A stretch of 64,000 nt of DNA, from assembly GCA_017509985.1 (NCBI GenBank), contig JAFWOE010000054.1:62001-126000 (forward strand), written 5' to 3'. The notes beneath the pieces were generated by a model. That model ran no database searches, had not been told where the DNA came from, and was given only the letters and a program-made list of their open reading frames with translations. This document shows, one piece after another, positions 52,044 to 61,775 of this stretch; position 1 is the stretch's first letter, and every line of letters begins with the position of its first letter. This DNA is from Lachnospiraceae bacterium. GTDB lineage: Bacteria; Bacillota; Clostridia; Lachnospirales; Lachnospiraceae. The position numbers were made by a program, and so were the translations under genes.

Positions 52044-52445
52044 TTAAAAAACTCCTTTTGCGGCAAGCGCCTTCTCCAGCGCTTCCGGGTCGGCGGTCTT
52101 GAAGATCATGTATGCCAGGCCGTCCTTCTGACGGATCATGGAATACATGTATTCGATATTGATGTCCGCGGCGCTGATGATCTTTGCGACCGCATCGAGC
52201 CCGCCCGGTTTATCGGAAACGCCTACAGAAGTCACTTTGGACACGGTTGCGAGAAAGCCGTTTTCCTGAAGTACGCTCATGGCCTTGTCGGTATCGTCTA
52301 CAATGATGCGGATCAGTCCGTATTCGCTGGCCTCCGCAATGTTCAGTGCAAAAATGTTGATCTCGGCCTCGGTCAGTTCCTCCGTGATCTCAGCCAGCTG
52401 GCCCGGTCTGTTTTCAAGGAAAATAGAAATCTGATTCAGTGTCAT
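52044..52445 (-). CDS. tandem ACT-domain protein, PaaK partner
   Basis: 133 residues with two ACT repeats: ISIFLENRPGQLAEITEELTE (the Gly-x-Leu ligand loop) and, from about 70, a second one (SDKPGGLDAVAKIISAADINIE). Such proteins are commonly encoded beside anaerobic phenylacetate-CoA ligases and are thought to bind an aromatic amino acid or acid as an allosteric ligand. The start lies 14 bp after the paaK stop, in the same transcript. Confidence 0.9.
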   Translation of the reverse strand: MTLNQISIFLENRPGQLAEITEELTEAEINIFALNIAEASEYGLIRIIVDDTDKAMSVLQENGFLATVSKVTSVGVSDKPGGLDAVAKIISAADINIEYMYSMIRQKDGLAYMIFKTADPEALEKALAAKGVF

Positions 52446-52459
52446 AATGATTCCCTCCT

Positions 52460-53758
52460 TTAGATCTTTCTCTTATCGATAACGCGGACGGCTTTTCCTT
52501 CGGATCTTGTGATCGACTTCGGGGCAACCAGATGGACTTTTACATAGATGCCGAGCATTGCCTTCAGTGCGGCAACAAGGCTCTTTTCCATCTCGGCGAT
52601 CCTGCCGAGGTTGTCGGAGATGCGTTCCGGGCTCATCTCAACGTTGACGTCGATCGTATCGCTGTTGTTTACGCGGTCTACGATGATCTGATAGTTCGGT
52701 GAGTATCCCTGGTCGATCAGGACGGTCTCGATCTGGGACGGGAATACGTTGACGCCCTTGACGATCATCATGTCATCGCTTCTGCCCATCGGCTTCGCCA
52801 TACGGATATGAGTACGTCCGCAGGAGCAGGGCGCATCGTTCAGTACGCAGATATCTCTGGTGCGGTAGCGGATGACCGGGAAGGCCTGATGTGTCAGGTT
52901 GGTAAATACCAGTTCGCCCTGGGTCCCGTTCGGAAGCTGTTCCAGTGTCTTCGGATTGATGATCTCGGCGATGTAATGATCTTCGTTGACATGCATGCCC
53001 TTCTGCTCTTCGCATTCGAAGGAAACGCCGGGGCCGCCGAGTTCCGTAAGGCCGTAAATATCGTACGCTTTGATCCCGATCTTGCTCTCGATATCATGAC
53101 GCATCTCTTCGCTCCAGGCTTCCGCGCCGAAGATGCCCGCTTTTAATCTGATCTTGTCACGATAGCCACGCTCTACGATACACTCGGATAGATAGGCGGC
53201 GTAGGACGGTGTACAGCAGAGGATCGTTGCTCCCAGATCGGTCATGAACTGGATCTGCCGGTCGGTATTGCCGGAAGACATCGGAAGCGTAAGCGCTCCG
53301 ACTTTGTGGCTTCCGCCGTCCAGTCCTGCTCCGCCGGTGAAAAGGCCGTAGCCGTAGCAGACCTGAACGATATCATTCTCATCGCCCCCGGCAGCCACGA
53401 TCGCCCTGGCGCAGCATTCGCTCCAGCAGTCAATATCCTCCTGGGTATAGTACTTAACGACCCTTTTTCCGGTCGTGCCGGATGTGGAATGGATCCGTAC
53501 TGCCTGATTCTTCGGTACGGCGAGCATGCCGTCCGGATAGGTTTCTCTCAAGTCTTCCTTGGAAGTGAACGGCAGTTTATGCAGGTCATCCAGTCCTTTG
53601 ATGTCATCCGGTGTGACGCCTGCAGCCTCCATTTTCGCCTTGTAATAAGGCACATTGTCCCATACATGCTTTACGATGCGGACCAGTCGCTCTCCCTGGA
53701 GCTTACGGATCTCTTCTCTGGGCATGCATTCCGTTTCCTGTTGATAGAATTTTCCCAT
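52460..53758 (-). CDS. paaK: phenylacetate-CoA ligase
   Basis: 432 residues, the size of anaerobic PaaK proteins. The AMP-binding loop IHSTSGTTGKRVV, then YGLTELGGPGVSFECE, YRTRDIC and the C-terminal ALKAMLGIYVKVHLV with the catalytic Lys in SEGKAVRVIDKRK are all visible. It forms aryl-acetyl-CoA from the acid, CoA and ATP, or runs toward ATP when coupled to IOR. The neighbours iorBA produce aryl-acetyl-CoA from aromatic 2-oxo acids, so the set can ferment aromatic amino acids. Confidence 0.94.
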   Translation of the reverse strand: MGKFYQQETECMPREEIRKLQGERLVRIVKHVWDNVPYYKAKMEAAGVTPDDIKGLDDLHKLPFTSKEDLRETYPDGMLAVPKNQAVRIHSTSGTTGKRVVKYYTQEDIDCWSECCARAIVAAGGDENDIVQVCYGYGLFTGGAGLDGGSHKVGALTLPMSSGNTDRQIQFMTDLGATILCCTPSYAAYLSECIVERGYRDKIRLKAGIFGAEAWSEEMRHDIESKIGIKAYDIYGLTELGGPGVSFECEEQKGMHVNEDHYIAEIINPKTLEQLPNGTQGELVFTNLTHQAFPVIRYRTRDICVLNDAPCSCGRTHIRMAKPMGRSDDMMIVKGVNVFPSQIETVLIDQGYSPNYQIIVDRVNNSDTIDVNVEMSPERISDNLGRIAEMEKSLVAALKAMLGIYVKVHLVAPKSITRSEGKAVRVIDKRKI

Positions 53759-53851
53759 TACGGCCCTCCTGAAATATGATTTTATTTTTACCGGGCCGAA
53801 ACAGAATCTTCTTCACTGTTATCAATATCTCCCGGATGCATTCTGTAAATA

Positions 53852-54427
53852 TTATTTGTATTCTCTTCCCAGCTTAAACGCCTTTTTATTCATTTCCACG
53901 AACTTTGCCGGCACGCCTTCTTCTATCGCCTTGATCCACTCTTCTTCGCCGAAATCAAAATAGTTGGAAAGCCTTCCGAGCAGCACCAGGTTCACGGCCT
54001 TGGAAGTTCCGGCTTCCTCCGCAAGGGAGAGGCAGTCAAAGGCATCGACCTTTACGCCTTTGGCCCTGATCTTCCCGATCAGGTCTTCCGGATATTCAGC
54101 CAGCCCTGCGATGACCGGCATCGGGTCGATCTGCTGCGTATTGGTGATGATCGTTCCGTCTTCTTTTAAGTATTCAAGCCATCTGGCGGCTTCCAGTGCC
54201 TCGAAAGAAAGGATCAGGTCGGCCCCGCCCCTGTCCACGACCGGTGAATACACTTTATCGCCGTAGCGGACATAAGTAACAACGCTTCCGCCCCTCTGGC
54301 TCATCCCGTGTACTTCGGAGACTTTTACGTCATATCCGGCCTTGAGAAGCATGTTTCCGAGCAGTTTGCTGGCGAGGAGCGTCCCCTGACCGCCTACGCC
54401 TACGATCATAATGTTTTTCGTATCCAT
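53852..54427 (-). CDS. iorB: indolepyruvate:ferredoxin oxidoreductase beta subunit
   Basis: 191 residues from the ATG at 54427, with AAAGGAGG upstream; the longer frame from 54505 runs inside iorA. The gamma-type domain of 2-oxoacid oxidoreductases is recognised by IMIVGVGGQGTLLASKLLGN and HGMSQRGGSVVTYVRYG. It works with IorA in the oxidative decarboxylation of indolepyruvate, phenylpyruvate and 4-hydroxyphenylpyruvate. Confidence 0.95.
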   Translation of the reverse strand: MDTKNIMIVGVGGQGTLLASKLLGNMLLKAGYDVKVSEVHGMSQRGGSVVTYVRYGDKVYSPVVDRGGADLILSFEALEAARWLEYLKEDGTIITNTQQIDPMPVIAGLAEYPEDLIGKIRAKGVKVDAFDCLSLAEEAGTSKAVNLVLLGRLSNYFDFGEEEWIKAIEEGVPAKFVEMNKKAFKLGREYK

Positions 54428-54441
54428 AATGCGGCCTCCTT

Positions 54442-56175
54442 TCAGTCCTCTGCGCCTAAGGCGCCGAATTTGCAGAGCTGGGCGCAGATCCTGCAGCCCA
54501 CGCACATCGTATTGTCTATCATGGCTTTCCCGTCCTTCATGACAAGGGCCGGGCAGCCGGCTTTCATGCAGGCCTTACAGCCCACACATTTATCCGGATC
54601 GTTTTTGATCGGTCCCGGATGCTTTACATATTTAAGAAGGGCGCAGGGACGCCTTGCGATGATAACGCTCGGCTCTTCCGCCGCGAGTTCTTCTTTTATT
54701 GCTTTTTCGGTCTCCTCCAGGTCGTACGGGTCTGTTACCCTTACCCTGTTGATGCCTGCCGCGCGGCAGAGGCTTTCCAGATCGATCTTCGTGCAGGGAT
54801 CGCCTTTTAAATTGAAGCCTGTGCACGGATTCTGCTGGTGGCCGGTCATTCCGGTGATGGAATTATCCAGAATGATAACGGTCGCATTGGACTCATTGTA
54901 TGCAATGTTTACCAGTCCGGTGATGCCGGAATGCATAAACGTGGAATCTCCGATGACAGCCACCGTCTTTTTGGCCTGCTCCGGATCCGCCTTTACAAAG
55001 CCGTGCGTTCCGGAAACAGACGCGCCCATGCAGATGGTATAGTCTATTGCGGAAAGCGGCGGTACCGCTCCGAGCGTATAGCAGCCGATATCGGCCAGCA
55101 CGTTCAGCTTCATCTTCTTAAGCAGGTAAAAGACGCCCCTGTGCGGGCAGCCTGCGCAGAGTGCCGGCGGACGTCCGGGAAGCTCTTCTTCCAGTTTTAT
55201 GCCTTCAAACGGAGCCTGTCCGAGTCCTTTTGCCACGATATTCTGGCTGAACTCGCCGAGGCAGGTAAAGACTTCCTTTCCCGTGACGTCAAGGCCCATG
55301 GCCCTGCAGTGCGTTTCGATCACACCGTCCAGTTCTTCCACGATGACTACTTTTTCGACGGATGCCGCAAAGTCTTTTATTTTTTTCACCGGCAGGGGGT
55401 TGATCATGCCCAGTTTAAGGACCGGATACTTCTCCCCGACCGCTTCCTTAACATACTGATAGCTCGTCGAAGAAGAAATGATGCCCATAGAGCGGTCTGC
55501 TCCTTCATCGATCCTGTTTACAGGAGAAGTCTCCGCATACTCCGTAAGGAGCCTTGTGCGTTCCTCCACGATGGGGTGCCTTTTCAGGGCGTTGCCGGGC
55601 ATCATGATATACTTCTGCGGCTGTTTCTCATACGGCACCTGCTCCGGGCAGACCCGTTCTCCTGTATGTACGATACTCTGGGAGTGCGCGACCCTGGTGC
55701 ACATCTTTAGAAATACCGGCGTGTCATACTCCTCGGATATTTCATACGCCAGTTTGGCGAAGTCGTAGGCTTCCTGCGAATCCGAAGGCTCGAGCATCGG
55801 GATCTTGGCCGCAATGGCGTAATGCCTGGAATCCTGCTCATTCTGGGAGCTGTGCATTCCCGGATCATCCGCCACACAGATGACCATTCCCGCGTTAACG
55901 CCGGTATAAGAAATGGTGAACACCGGATCGGCCGCGACATTAAGACCCACATGCTTCATGCCGGCAAAGCTTCTCTTTCCGGCAAAGCTGGCGCCGAAAG
56001 CGGATTCCACGGCAACCTTCTCATTGGGCGCCCACTCCGCATAAACCTCCGTGAACTTTGCGATCTCTTCCGTGATCTCGGTACTGGGCGTACCGGGATA
56101 ACTTGATACAAAACTGCAGCCGGCTTCGTAAAGTCCTCTCGCCGCCGCTTTATTTCCCAACATGAGTTCGTTCAT
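54442..56175 (-). CDS. iorA: indolepyruvate:ferredoxin oxidoreductase alpha subunit
   Basis: 577 residues. Pyrimidine-binding domain first (LGNKAAARGLYEAGCSFVSSYPGTPSTE), then the TPP domain with GDSTFMHSGITGL and NSITGMTGHQ, and at the C-terminus two 4Fe-4S motifs, CVGCKACMKAGC and CVGCRICAQLC. It oxidises aromatic 2-oxo acids to aryl-acetyl-CoA and reduces ferredoxin, so it is oxygen-sensitive. iorB follows 14 bp later. Length is slightly under the usual about 600, but all domains are present. Confidence 0.96.
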   Translation of the reverse strand: MNELMLGNKAAARGLYEAGCSFVSSYPGTPSTEITEEIAKFTEVYAEWAPNEKVAVESAFGASFAGKRSFAGMKHVGLNVAADPVFTISYTGVNAGMVICVADDPGMHSSQNEQDSRHYAIAAKIPMLEPSDSQEAYDFAKLAYEISEEYDTPVFLKMCTRVAHSQSIVHTGERVCPEQVPYEKQPQKYIMMPGNALKRHPIVEERTRLLTEYAETSPVNRIDEGADRSMGIISSSTSYQYVKEAVGEKYPVLKLGMINPLPVKKIKDFAASVEKVVIVEELDGVIETHCRAMGLDVTGKEVFTCLGEFSQNIVAKGLGQAPFEGIKLEEELPGRPPALCAGCPHRGVFYLLKKMKLNVLADIGCYTLGAVPPLSAIDYTICMGASVSGTHGFVKADPEQAKKTVAVIGDSTFMHSGITGLVNIAYNESNATVIILDNSITGMTGHQQNPCTGFNLKGDPCTKIDLESLCRAAGINRVRVTDPYDLEETEKAIKEELAAEEPSVIIARRPCALLKYVKHPGPIKNDPDKCVGCKACMKAGCPALVMKDGKAMIDNTMCVGCRICAQLCKFGALGAED

Positions 56176-56227
56176 GTTATCCTGCCTTTCCTGTGTGCCT
56201 CGCCGCTCGTTCGCGCAGGCCTGCTTT

Positions 56228-57865
56228 TTATCCCTCGATCTGTTCCTCTACCAGTCTTCCGCCGCAGTAACGCTCGCGAAGGACAGGTTTCTCTATCTTT
56301 CCGGTCGGATTCCTCGGAATATCCGCAAAGATGATCTTCCTCGGTCTCTTGTACCGGGGCATGCCGAGACAGAATTCGTTGATCTCTTCTTCGGTGCAGG
56401 TATAGCCTTCCTTGACTTCGACGATCGCTGCGGCGATCTCTCCGAGCCGGCTGTCCGGCATTCCGATAACGGCGACATCCTTGATCTTGTCAAAGGCGCG
56501 CATGAAATCTTCGATCTCGACCGGATACAGGTTCTCGCCGCCGGAGATGACGACGTCTTTCTTCCGGTCGACCAGATAAATAAAACCGTCTTCATCCGCC
56601 CTGGCCATATCGCCGGTCATCAGCCATTCGCCCTTCAGTACTTCGTTCGTGGCTTCCGGGTTCTTGTAATAGCAGATCATGACGCCGGGGCCTTTGACGG
56701 CCAGCTCACCGACAGCGCCCGGTTCGACTTCTTTGCCTTCTTCATCGACAATTTTGGTCTCCCAGAGATACCCGGCCTTGCCGATCGCGCCAACTTTGTC
56801 GATATTTTCCACGCCGAGATGCACGCAGCCCGGTCCCAGTGATTCCGAAAGGCCGTAGTTTGTATCATACTCATGCCACGGGAACTGTTTTTTCCACCGG
56901 GTGATAAGGCTCTTCGGCACCGGCTGGGCACCGATATGCATCAGGCGCCACTGGTCGAAAAGATACTTGCTCACGTCGATCTTTCCCGCGTCGATATCAT
57001 CCAGGATATCCTGGGCCCACGGAACCAGCAGCCAGACGATCGTACAGCGTTCTTCCGTAACGGTACGCAGGATCCACTCCGGCTTTACGCCGCGAAGCAG
57101 CACGGCTTTGCTCGCCGAATACAGGCTGCCGAACCAGTGCATCTTTGCACCGGTATGATACAGCGGCGGGATGCATAGGAAAACGTCGTCATGCTTCTGA
57201 CCGTGGTGAGCGGCCTCGGTCCGCGCGGAATTGATCAGTGCGCGGTGCTTGTGAAGGATAGCCTTCGGGAAGCCGGTCGTGCCGGATGAAAAATAGATCG
57301 CGGCATAGTCGTCCTCGCTCAGTTCCACCGGAGGAAGAGATGAGGAACAGAAGCCCATGAGTTTCCAGACCTCTTCCGTATAAGCAGGGCCGTCTTTTCC
57401 GACAAAGAAAATATATTTAAGGATCGTAAGATCCTCTACGATCGAATCGATACGTTCAATGAATTCCGGACCGAATACCAGCACTTCCACGTCGGCCAGT
57501 TCCACACAGTATTTGATCTCGGGTGCGGAGTAACGGAAATTCATCGGGACCGCGATGCAGCCGGCCTTGAGTGCCCCGAAATACAGCGGAAGCCATTCCA
57601 GGCAGTTCAGCAGAAGGATGCCTACCTTGGTCCCTCTTTTTACGCCGCGGCTTAAAAGCAGGTTGGCAAAGCGGTTGGCGCTCCGGTCAAGATCTTTCCA
57701 GTTCATCTCGCGTCGGAGGGGCGTTCCCTTCGATGCGCTTTCGATCAGCGAAGCCTCCCTCCAGGTTACGGCTTTGTCGCGGTCCTCCGAAGGATTGACT
57801 TCGACGAGGGCGATCTCTCCGCCGTAAAGTCTGGCGTTTCTTTCAAGCAGATCTGTAATAATCAT
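56228..57865 (-). CDS. AMP-dependent acyl-CoA synthetase
   Basis: 545 residues, ANL superfamily. The P-loop YFSSGTTGFPKAILHKHRA, adenine region YDTNYGLSESLGPG, MTGDMARADEDGFIYLVDRKKD and the C-terminal PRNPTGKIEKPVLRE with the catalytic Lys are intact. The family makes acyl-CoA from medium-chain, aromatic or branched acids. Lying 50 bp before iorA on the same strand, it may serve the aryl acids made or imported by this set. Substrate is not predictable from sequence alone. Confidence 0.9.
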   Translation of the reverse strand: MIITDLLERNARLYGGEIALVEVNPSEDRDKAVTWREASLIESASKGTPLRREMNWKDLDRSANRFANLLLSRGVKRGTKVGILLLNCLEWLPLYFGALKAGCIAVPMNFRYSAPEIKYCVELADVEVLVFGPEFIERIDSIVEDLTILKYIFFVGKDGPAYTEEVWKLMGFCSSSLPPVELSEDDYAAIYFSSGTTGFPKAILHKHRALINSARTEAAHHGQKHDDVFLCIPPLYHTGAKMHWFGSLYSASKAVLLRGVKPEWILRTVTEERCTIVWLLVPWAQDILDDIDAGKIDVSKYLFDQWRLMHIGAQPVPKSLITRWKKQFPWHEYDTNYGLSESLGPGCVHLGVENIDKVGAIGKAGYLWETKIVDEEGKEVEPGAVGELAVKGPGVMICYYKNPEATNEVLKGEWLMTGDMARADEDGFIYLVDRKKDVVISGGENLYPVEIEDFMRAFDKIKDVAVIGMPDSRLGEIAAAIVEVKEGYTCTEEEINEFCLGMPRYKRPRKIIFADIPRNPTGKIEKPVLRERYCGGRLVEEQIEG

Positions 57866-57970
57866 AATCTTTCTTCTCCCGTATTGGTCTGCAGATTGAA
57901 ATCGGCCTTTTCAGGCCGGTGTGTACATTTTAGCGCTTTCAAGTGATGAAGTCAACCCTGCAAACCGCAG

Positions 57971-57998
57971 GCTGCCCCGCGTAAAAACGCAGGGCAGC
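57971..57998 (-). terminator. hairpin after the C11 protease gene
   Basis: GCTGCCC (57971-57977) and GCGT pair with ACGC and GGGCAGC (57987-57998), with one mismatch and loop AAAA in plus-strand sense. It lies 34 bp past the stop; no T tract follows. Possible terminator. Confidence 0.5.
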
Positions 57999-58031
57999 AG
58001 GCTTGAATATTCCTTTAATGACCGATGGTCC

Positions 58032-60599
58032 TTACCCTACCGTTACCGGCTCTGTCCAGTATTCGGCAGCGTAAATATCGGTAAGCATATAAGTTACGAC
58101 CGCTTCGCCTCCGACATAGGTATCGCTGACGATCCAGTCCGGAGAATAGATCATGGTCTCATCTCCCAGGTAATAGCTGTCCAGATATTCTCCGTTGAAG
58201 CTGTAGAAGTCACAGATGAAATCGATCTGATCGCCTTCGGCCAGTTCGGTCAGTGCTTTCGGGACCGTCTCGGTCTCCTGTCCTGCGTAATCATAGGACG
58301 CGCCGGCGATATAACCGTAATTATCATCTTCAAATACGATGATCAGGTTGACCCTTTCTCCGTTCAGGTACGCCGGAACTCTTCCGGTGATCGTCCTTAC
58401 GCCGTTCTCGATGATCGTAGATTCATAGTAATAGGCTACCGGCTGGCCGTCGATCGAGACCCAGGTGCCTTCGGTATCCGCCTTGAGATAACCGTCGTCG
58501 GTGAATTCGTAAATATTGTCCAGGCCGAGATCGATATATCCTTCATCTGTTTTATAGAACATATTCATCTGCAGCGACTGGATCAGGTCCCACTTGTCCG
58601 GGGTGATCTGAAGCAGATAATCTCCGGATGCATCCTGCTTCCATTCCAGCGCGGTCGGATCGAACTGGTTTGCCGCGATATAATCTGCAGCCGATTCGTA
58701 ATCGAATGAGGAGGAATCGGTCATGTAGCCGGCATCAGAAAGGCTGATGTCACCGACGGGTCTTCCGCCGCCCAGGAAGGCAGCCAGCAGGCTTCCGATC
58801 GCATCGGATCCGACCGTCATCCCGTCCCCGTAAGAACCGTAGGAACCGCCGAGGATCGAGCTGATCGGCGAATAGGCGCCGCCGCTGCTGATCTGGCCGC
58901 CGGTCTCGATGCCGGCAAAGGATTTGATGCAGCGCGCGTATTCTTCATCCATTCCGATCTCCTGATAAATGCTGGCTACGGAGTCCACTTTTGACGCCCG
59001 GTTGTACGGGAAGTAAATGGACAGGCCATAGGAGTTGGTCATATTCGAAGAAGTACGGTTGTATTTGATCGCTCCGAGAAGCGCATCGCAGAGCTCTTTT
59101 GCGGGATCCGTACCGACAGCGTCCGCGAAGTCGACCAGGTCGATCTGGTCGATCCGGTTCGATGCCGCAAATTCCCGGGCTCCTGCTCTCGCGTTTGAGA
59201 CCGTCTTATAATTGTCGCTGCGGATCAGTTCGGCTGTGTTCTCGGAAAAAGCGCTGAGCTTTTCGGGAACCGTCATCTGGAGTTCGGAAAGGTCCGTCAG
59301 GGAAAGCGTGGCTTTCTGGCCGCTGCACTGTCTCGCGCACTGATCCACGAATCCGTCGACGATATTCTTGCCGGTCGTGACGGTCGGCTGCGACGTATCG
59401 TTCGAAAGGGAGGTCAGCCATTCGGTATAATACCAGCCAATCCCCGGCTCGGTCTCTTCGGAAGCCACCATATAATCCGCGTATTTCGAGCAAAGCAGGG
59501 CATTCTCCAGGGTCGCCATCAGGCAGGTGTCAAAGCCGATAAAGTCATAGGTGACCCCGGCATTCGCAAGCGCCTTGTTGATCCCCGCGAGCGTCATGGA
59601 ACCGGCGTATGTATTCTTTTCATCATAGCCGTAGCCGCTGATGGAGCCGCCGCCGTGATCCCAGAAGATCAGGTCGTTCCGGTTGGCCGGGTAGTTTTGC
59701 GCGCACCACTGGATAAAGGCCGTCAGTGTATTCGGGTCCGTCATGGCCCCGCTGCCGGCGTCGGCGACAAGCTGTCTTAAACTGCCTCTTTCGGCTTTAT
59801 AGATCTGGTTGACCGAGTTGCTGATCCCGTTGATCTTCCAGCTTTTGCAGCCGCCGGTAAAGATGATCACATTTACATTATCCGAAAGATCCGCCGAACA
59901 GATCTCCTGGATGTCTTTGGACGCCATCCCGGATTTGGACTCCAGGTCGGTTCCGCACATGTAAACCATGATCGTAACGGTATCCTGCCCGTTCCCGAGG
60001 ATCTGCGTCCTCTTCTCCCGTGCCTCCGCCGCGACTTCGGTGTTCAGGCTCGCTGTATTGGCCTGGTTCATGCTCCATCCTTCAGACACGTTGTTGCCTG
60101 AAAAGCCGAGCAGGCTGTAAAGATCCGAGTTCGAATAACCGGTGTTCGCCGTCTGTGCCGGTGCCGGCGTTGCCGCCTGCTGTGTCGGCTGAACGGGCGC
60201 AGCCGTCTGTGTCGTCTGGGCAGGCTGGACAGGCTGGTACTGCGCCGAAGAACCGGAATCTCCCGATTTTCCGTAGAAACAGCTGCGAAGCGCGACCAGC
60301 AGGATGATCACTACAATGACCGCAAGGATCATTCTCGGACTGAAGCCCATGCCTCCGGAGGATCTCTGTCCTCCGCCCTGCGGCGGACGCTCACCGTGCG
60401 GACGTTCTCCCTGGGACGGACGCGGACTGCTGCCCGGACGATACCCTCCCTGCGGACCCGTCTGTCCGCCTGAAGATCCGGTCCTTCCGGCATACCCGTC
60501 ACTCCGGCCTACCGGCCCGGTACCGAGACCGCTGCCCCGCTTGGAAACGCCTTTGCCGTTACCCGTAACATTTTTCTTTCTTCCGCTGTTAGGATCCAT
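58032..60599 (-). CDS. membrane-anchored C11 (clostripain-like) cysteine peptidase
   Basis: 855 residues from the ATG at 60599 (GGAG upstream). Residues 1-85 are a basic Gly/Pro/Ser-rich cytoplasmic tail, residues 89-108 are one TM, and a Gln/Pro/Thr-rich linker (about 120-155) follows. The C11 domain has the catalytic His315 in FWDHGGGSISGYG and Cys359 in GFDTCLMA. No typical signal peptide, so it is an N-in, C-out anchored surface protease. The C-terminal about 250 residues (from DGMTVGSD) form an additional beta-rich domain I cannot name. C11 enzymes usually cut after Arg or Lys and mature by self-cleavage. Confidence 0.9.
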   Translation of the reverse strand: MDPNSGRKKNVTGNGKGVSKRGSGLGTGPVGRSDGYAGRTGSSGGQTGPQGGYRPGSSPRPSQGERPHGERPPQGGGQRSSGGMGFSPRMILAVIVVIILLVALRSCFYGKSGDSGSSAQYQPVQPAQTTQTAAPVQPTQQAATPAPAQTANTGYSNSDLYSLLGFSGNNVSEGWSMNQANTASLNTEVAAEAREKRTQILGNGQDTVTIMVYMCGTDLESKSGMASKDIQEICSADLSDNVNVIIFTGGCKSWKINGISNSVNQIYKAERGSLRQLVADAGSGAMTDPNTLTAFIQWCAQNYPANRNDLIFWDHGGGSISGYGYDEKNTYAGSMTLAGINKALANAGVTYDFIGFDTCLMATLENALLCSKYADYMVASEETEPGIGWYYTEWLTSLSNDTSQPTVTTGKNIVDGFVDQCARQCSGQKATLSLTDLSELQMTVPEKLSAFSENTAELIRSDNYKTVSNARAGAREFAASNRIDQIDLVDFADAVGTDPAKELCDALLGAIKYNRTSSNMTNSYGLSIYFPYNRASKVDSVASIYQEIGMDEEYARCIKSFAGIETGGQISSGGAYSPISSILGGSYGSYGDGMTVGSDAIGSLLAAFLGGGRPVGDISLSDAGYMTDSSSFDYESAADYIAANQFDPTALEWKQDASGDYLLQITPDKWDLIQSLQMNMFYKTDEGYIDLGLDNIYEFTDDGYLKADTEGTWVSIDGQPVAYYYESTIIENGVRTITGRVPAYLNGERVNLIIVFEDDNYGYIAGASYDYAGQETETVPKALTELAEGDQIDFICDFYSFNGEYLDSYYLGDETMIYSPDWIVSDTYVGGEAVVTYMLTDIYAAEYWTEPVTVG

Positions 60600-60774
60600 T
60601 GTTTTCTCCGTTCCTTTATAAAAATAATGCAACCTGCGGCAGCTAACCGCCGCAGAACTGATCCATGTGCCTCATCGTATGACTCTATACGGGTATTCTA
60701 ACACATAATTACTGCGGTATTCTTGTCTTTTTTTTATTATTTATGTAAAATACCCTTGTTATTTGGAGGAAATC

Positions 60775-61059
60775 ATGCCGTCAGCCAACAATTTATCCTT
60801 AACATCGTTTATATTCGGCATCGTATCGCTGTTCTGCATCATACTGGGGTTCTCGATCCCGGTAGGCGCTCTCGGTACGATCACCGGCCTGCTTTCCCGC
60901 GGAAGGGCAGGCCTGGACCAGCGTGCAAAGATCGGCATAGCGCTTTCTCTTGCCGGCATTGCCGCCGGCGTATGCCTGATCATCTGGTCGTTCAATACGA
61001 TCAGCGTGGAAGAACTCCGGCAGCTGATCCTCCAGTATCAGGACATTCAGGGAGCATAG
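60775..61059 (+). CDS. small two-TM membrane protein (DUF4190-like)
   Basis: 94 residues from the ATG at 60775 with GGAGGA upstream. Two hydrophobic segments flank GRAGLDQRAKIGIALSLAG, a pattern seen in small DUF4190-type membrane proteins whose function is unknown. Followed after 11 bp by a second membrane protein gene with its own AGGAGG overlapping this stop, so the two form an operon. Confidence 0.8.
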   Translation: MPSANNLSLTSFIFGIVSLFCIILGFSIPVGALGTITGLLSRGRAGLDQRAKIGIALSLAGIAAGVCLIIWSFNTISVEELRQLILQYQDIQGA

Positions 61060-61070
61060 GAGGATCGAAG

Positions 61071-61775
61071 ATGACCAGAATGATTTCGGAAATCAAAACC
61101 GACTCCCGCGAATTTATGCTGGATAAATACATGCCGTTTCTTCCTCTGCTGCTTGTTTTTTTCCTTCTGGATATTGCCTCATCCGTTCTTCCGGATATGG
61201 TTTTCTCCACAGAAGGACTCTATAACGAGATCGCACGCTTCGGCACCGGCTTTATCCTCAATGTGCTCTTCGGCCTGACCGGCGTCGGCCTGATCAAGGC
61301 CGCCCTGGATACGCTCCGGGGCGTCCCGCTGAAGGTCGGTACGCTGTTTTTCGCATTCCAGAACCGCTCGAACCGTTTTATCCTGGTCCAGATCCTGTTC
61401 ACAGCCATCAAGACCGCGCTGGTGCTGCCGCTGATCCCGCTGAATGAGTACGCGGTCCGGACCGAAATGTCTACACTGAAGTACTACGCCTTTTACACCG
61501 GGATCCAGCTTCTTGCGCTGTTCATCACCATGCTGGCAACGCTTCGCCTGATCTGGGCAAATTATTTCATGCTGGACGATCTTTCGCTTGACGCGGGGCC
61601 GGCACTCAAAAAGAGCCTCGCCTTTTCCAAAGGCAAGACTCTTCAGATCCTTTATATGAAGCTGAGTTTCGCGGGGCTGTATATCCTTTCCTACTGCAGC
61701 CTGATGGTCGGCTTCCTCTATGTGCGTCCGTACGCGGAAGTGACCTACGCAAATTATTATCTTTCCAGGAAATAA
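61071..61775 (+). CDS. integral membrane protein, DUF975-like
   Basis: 234 residues from the ATG at 61071 (AGGAGG at 7 nt spacing); the frame is open far upstream but overlaps the previous gene. Five or six TM segments. The C-terminal stretch SLAFSKGKTLQILYMKLSF to YVRPYAEVTYANYYL has the typical DUF975 ending. Function unknown. Its 3' end overlaps the convergent apgM by 19 nt, so there is no room for a separate terminator on either transcript. Confidence 0.82.
   Translation: MTRMISEIKTDSREFMLDKYMPFLPLLLVFFLLDIASSVLPDMVFSTEGLYNEIARFGTGFILNVLFGLTGVGLIKAALDTLRGVPLKVGTLFFAFQNRSNRFILVQILFTAIKTALVLPLIPLNEYAVRTEMSTLKYYAFYTGIQLLALFITMLATLRLIWANYFMLDDLSLDAGPALKKSLAFSKGKTLQILYMKLSFAGLYILSYCSLMVGFLYVRPYAEVTYANYYLSRK

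Noticed and set aside
51009-52463. 484-codon plus-strand frame across DUF362 and the ACT gene
   Set aside because: Antisense to two well-supported genes and a terminator; no start signal.
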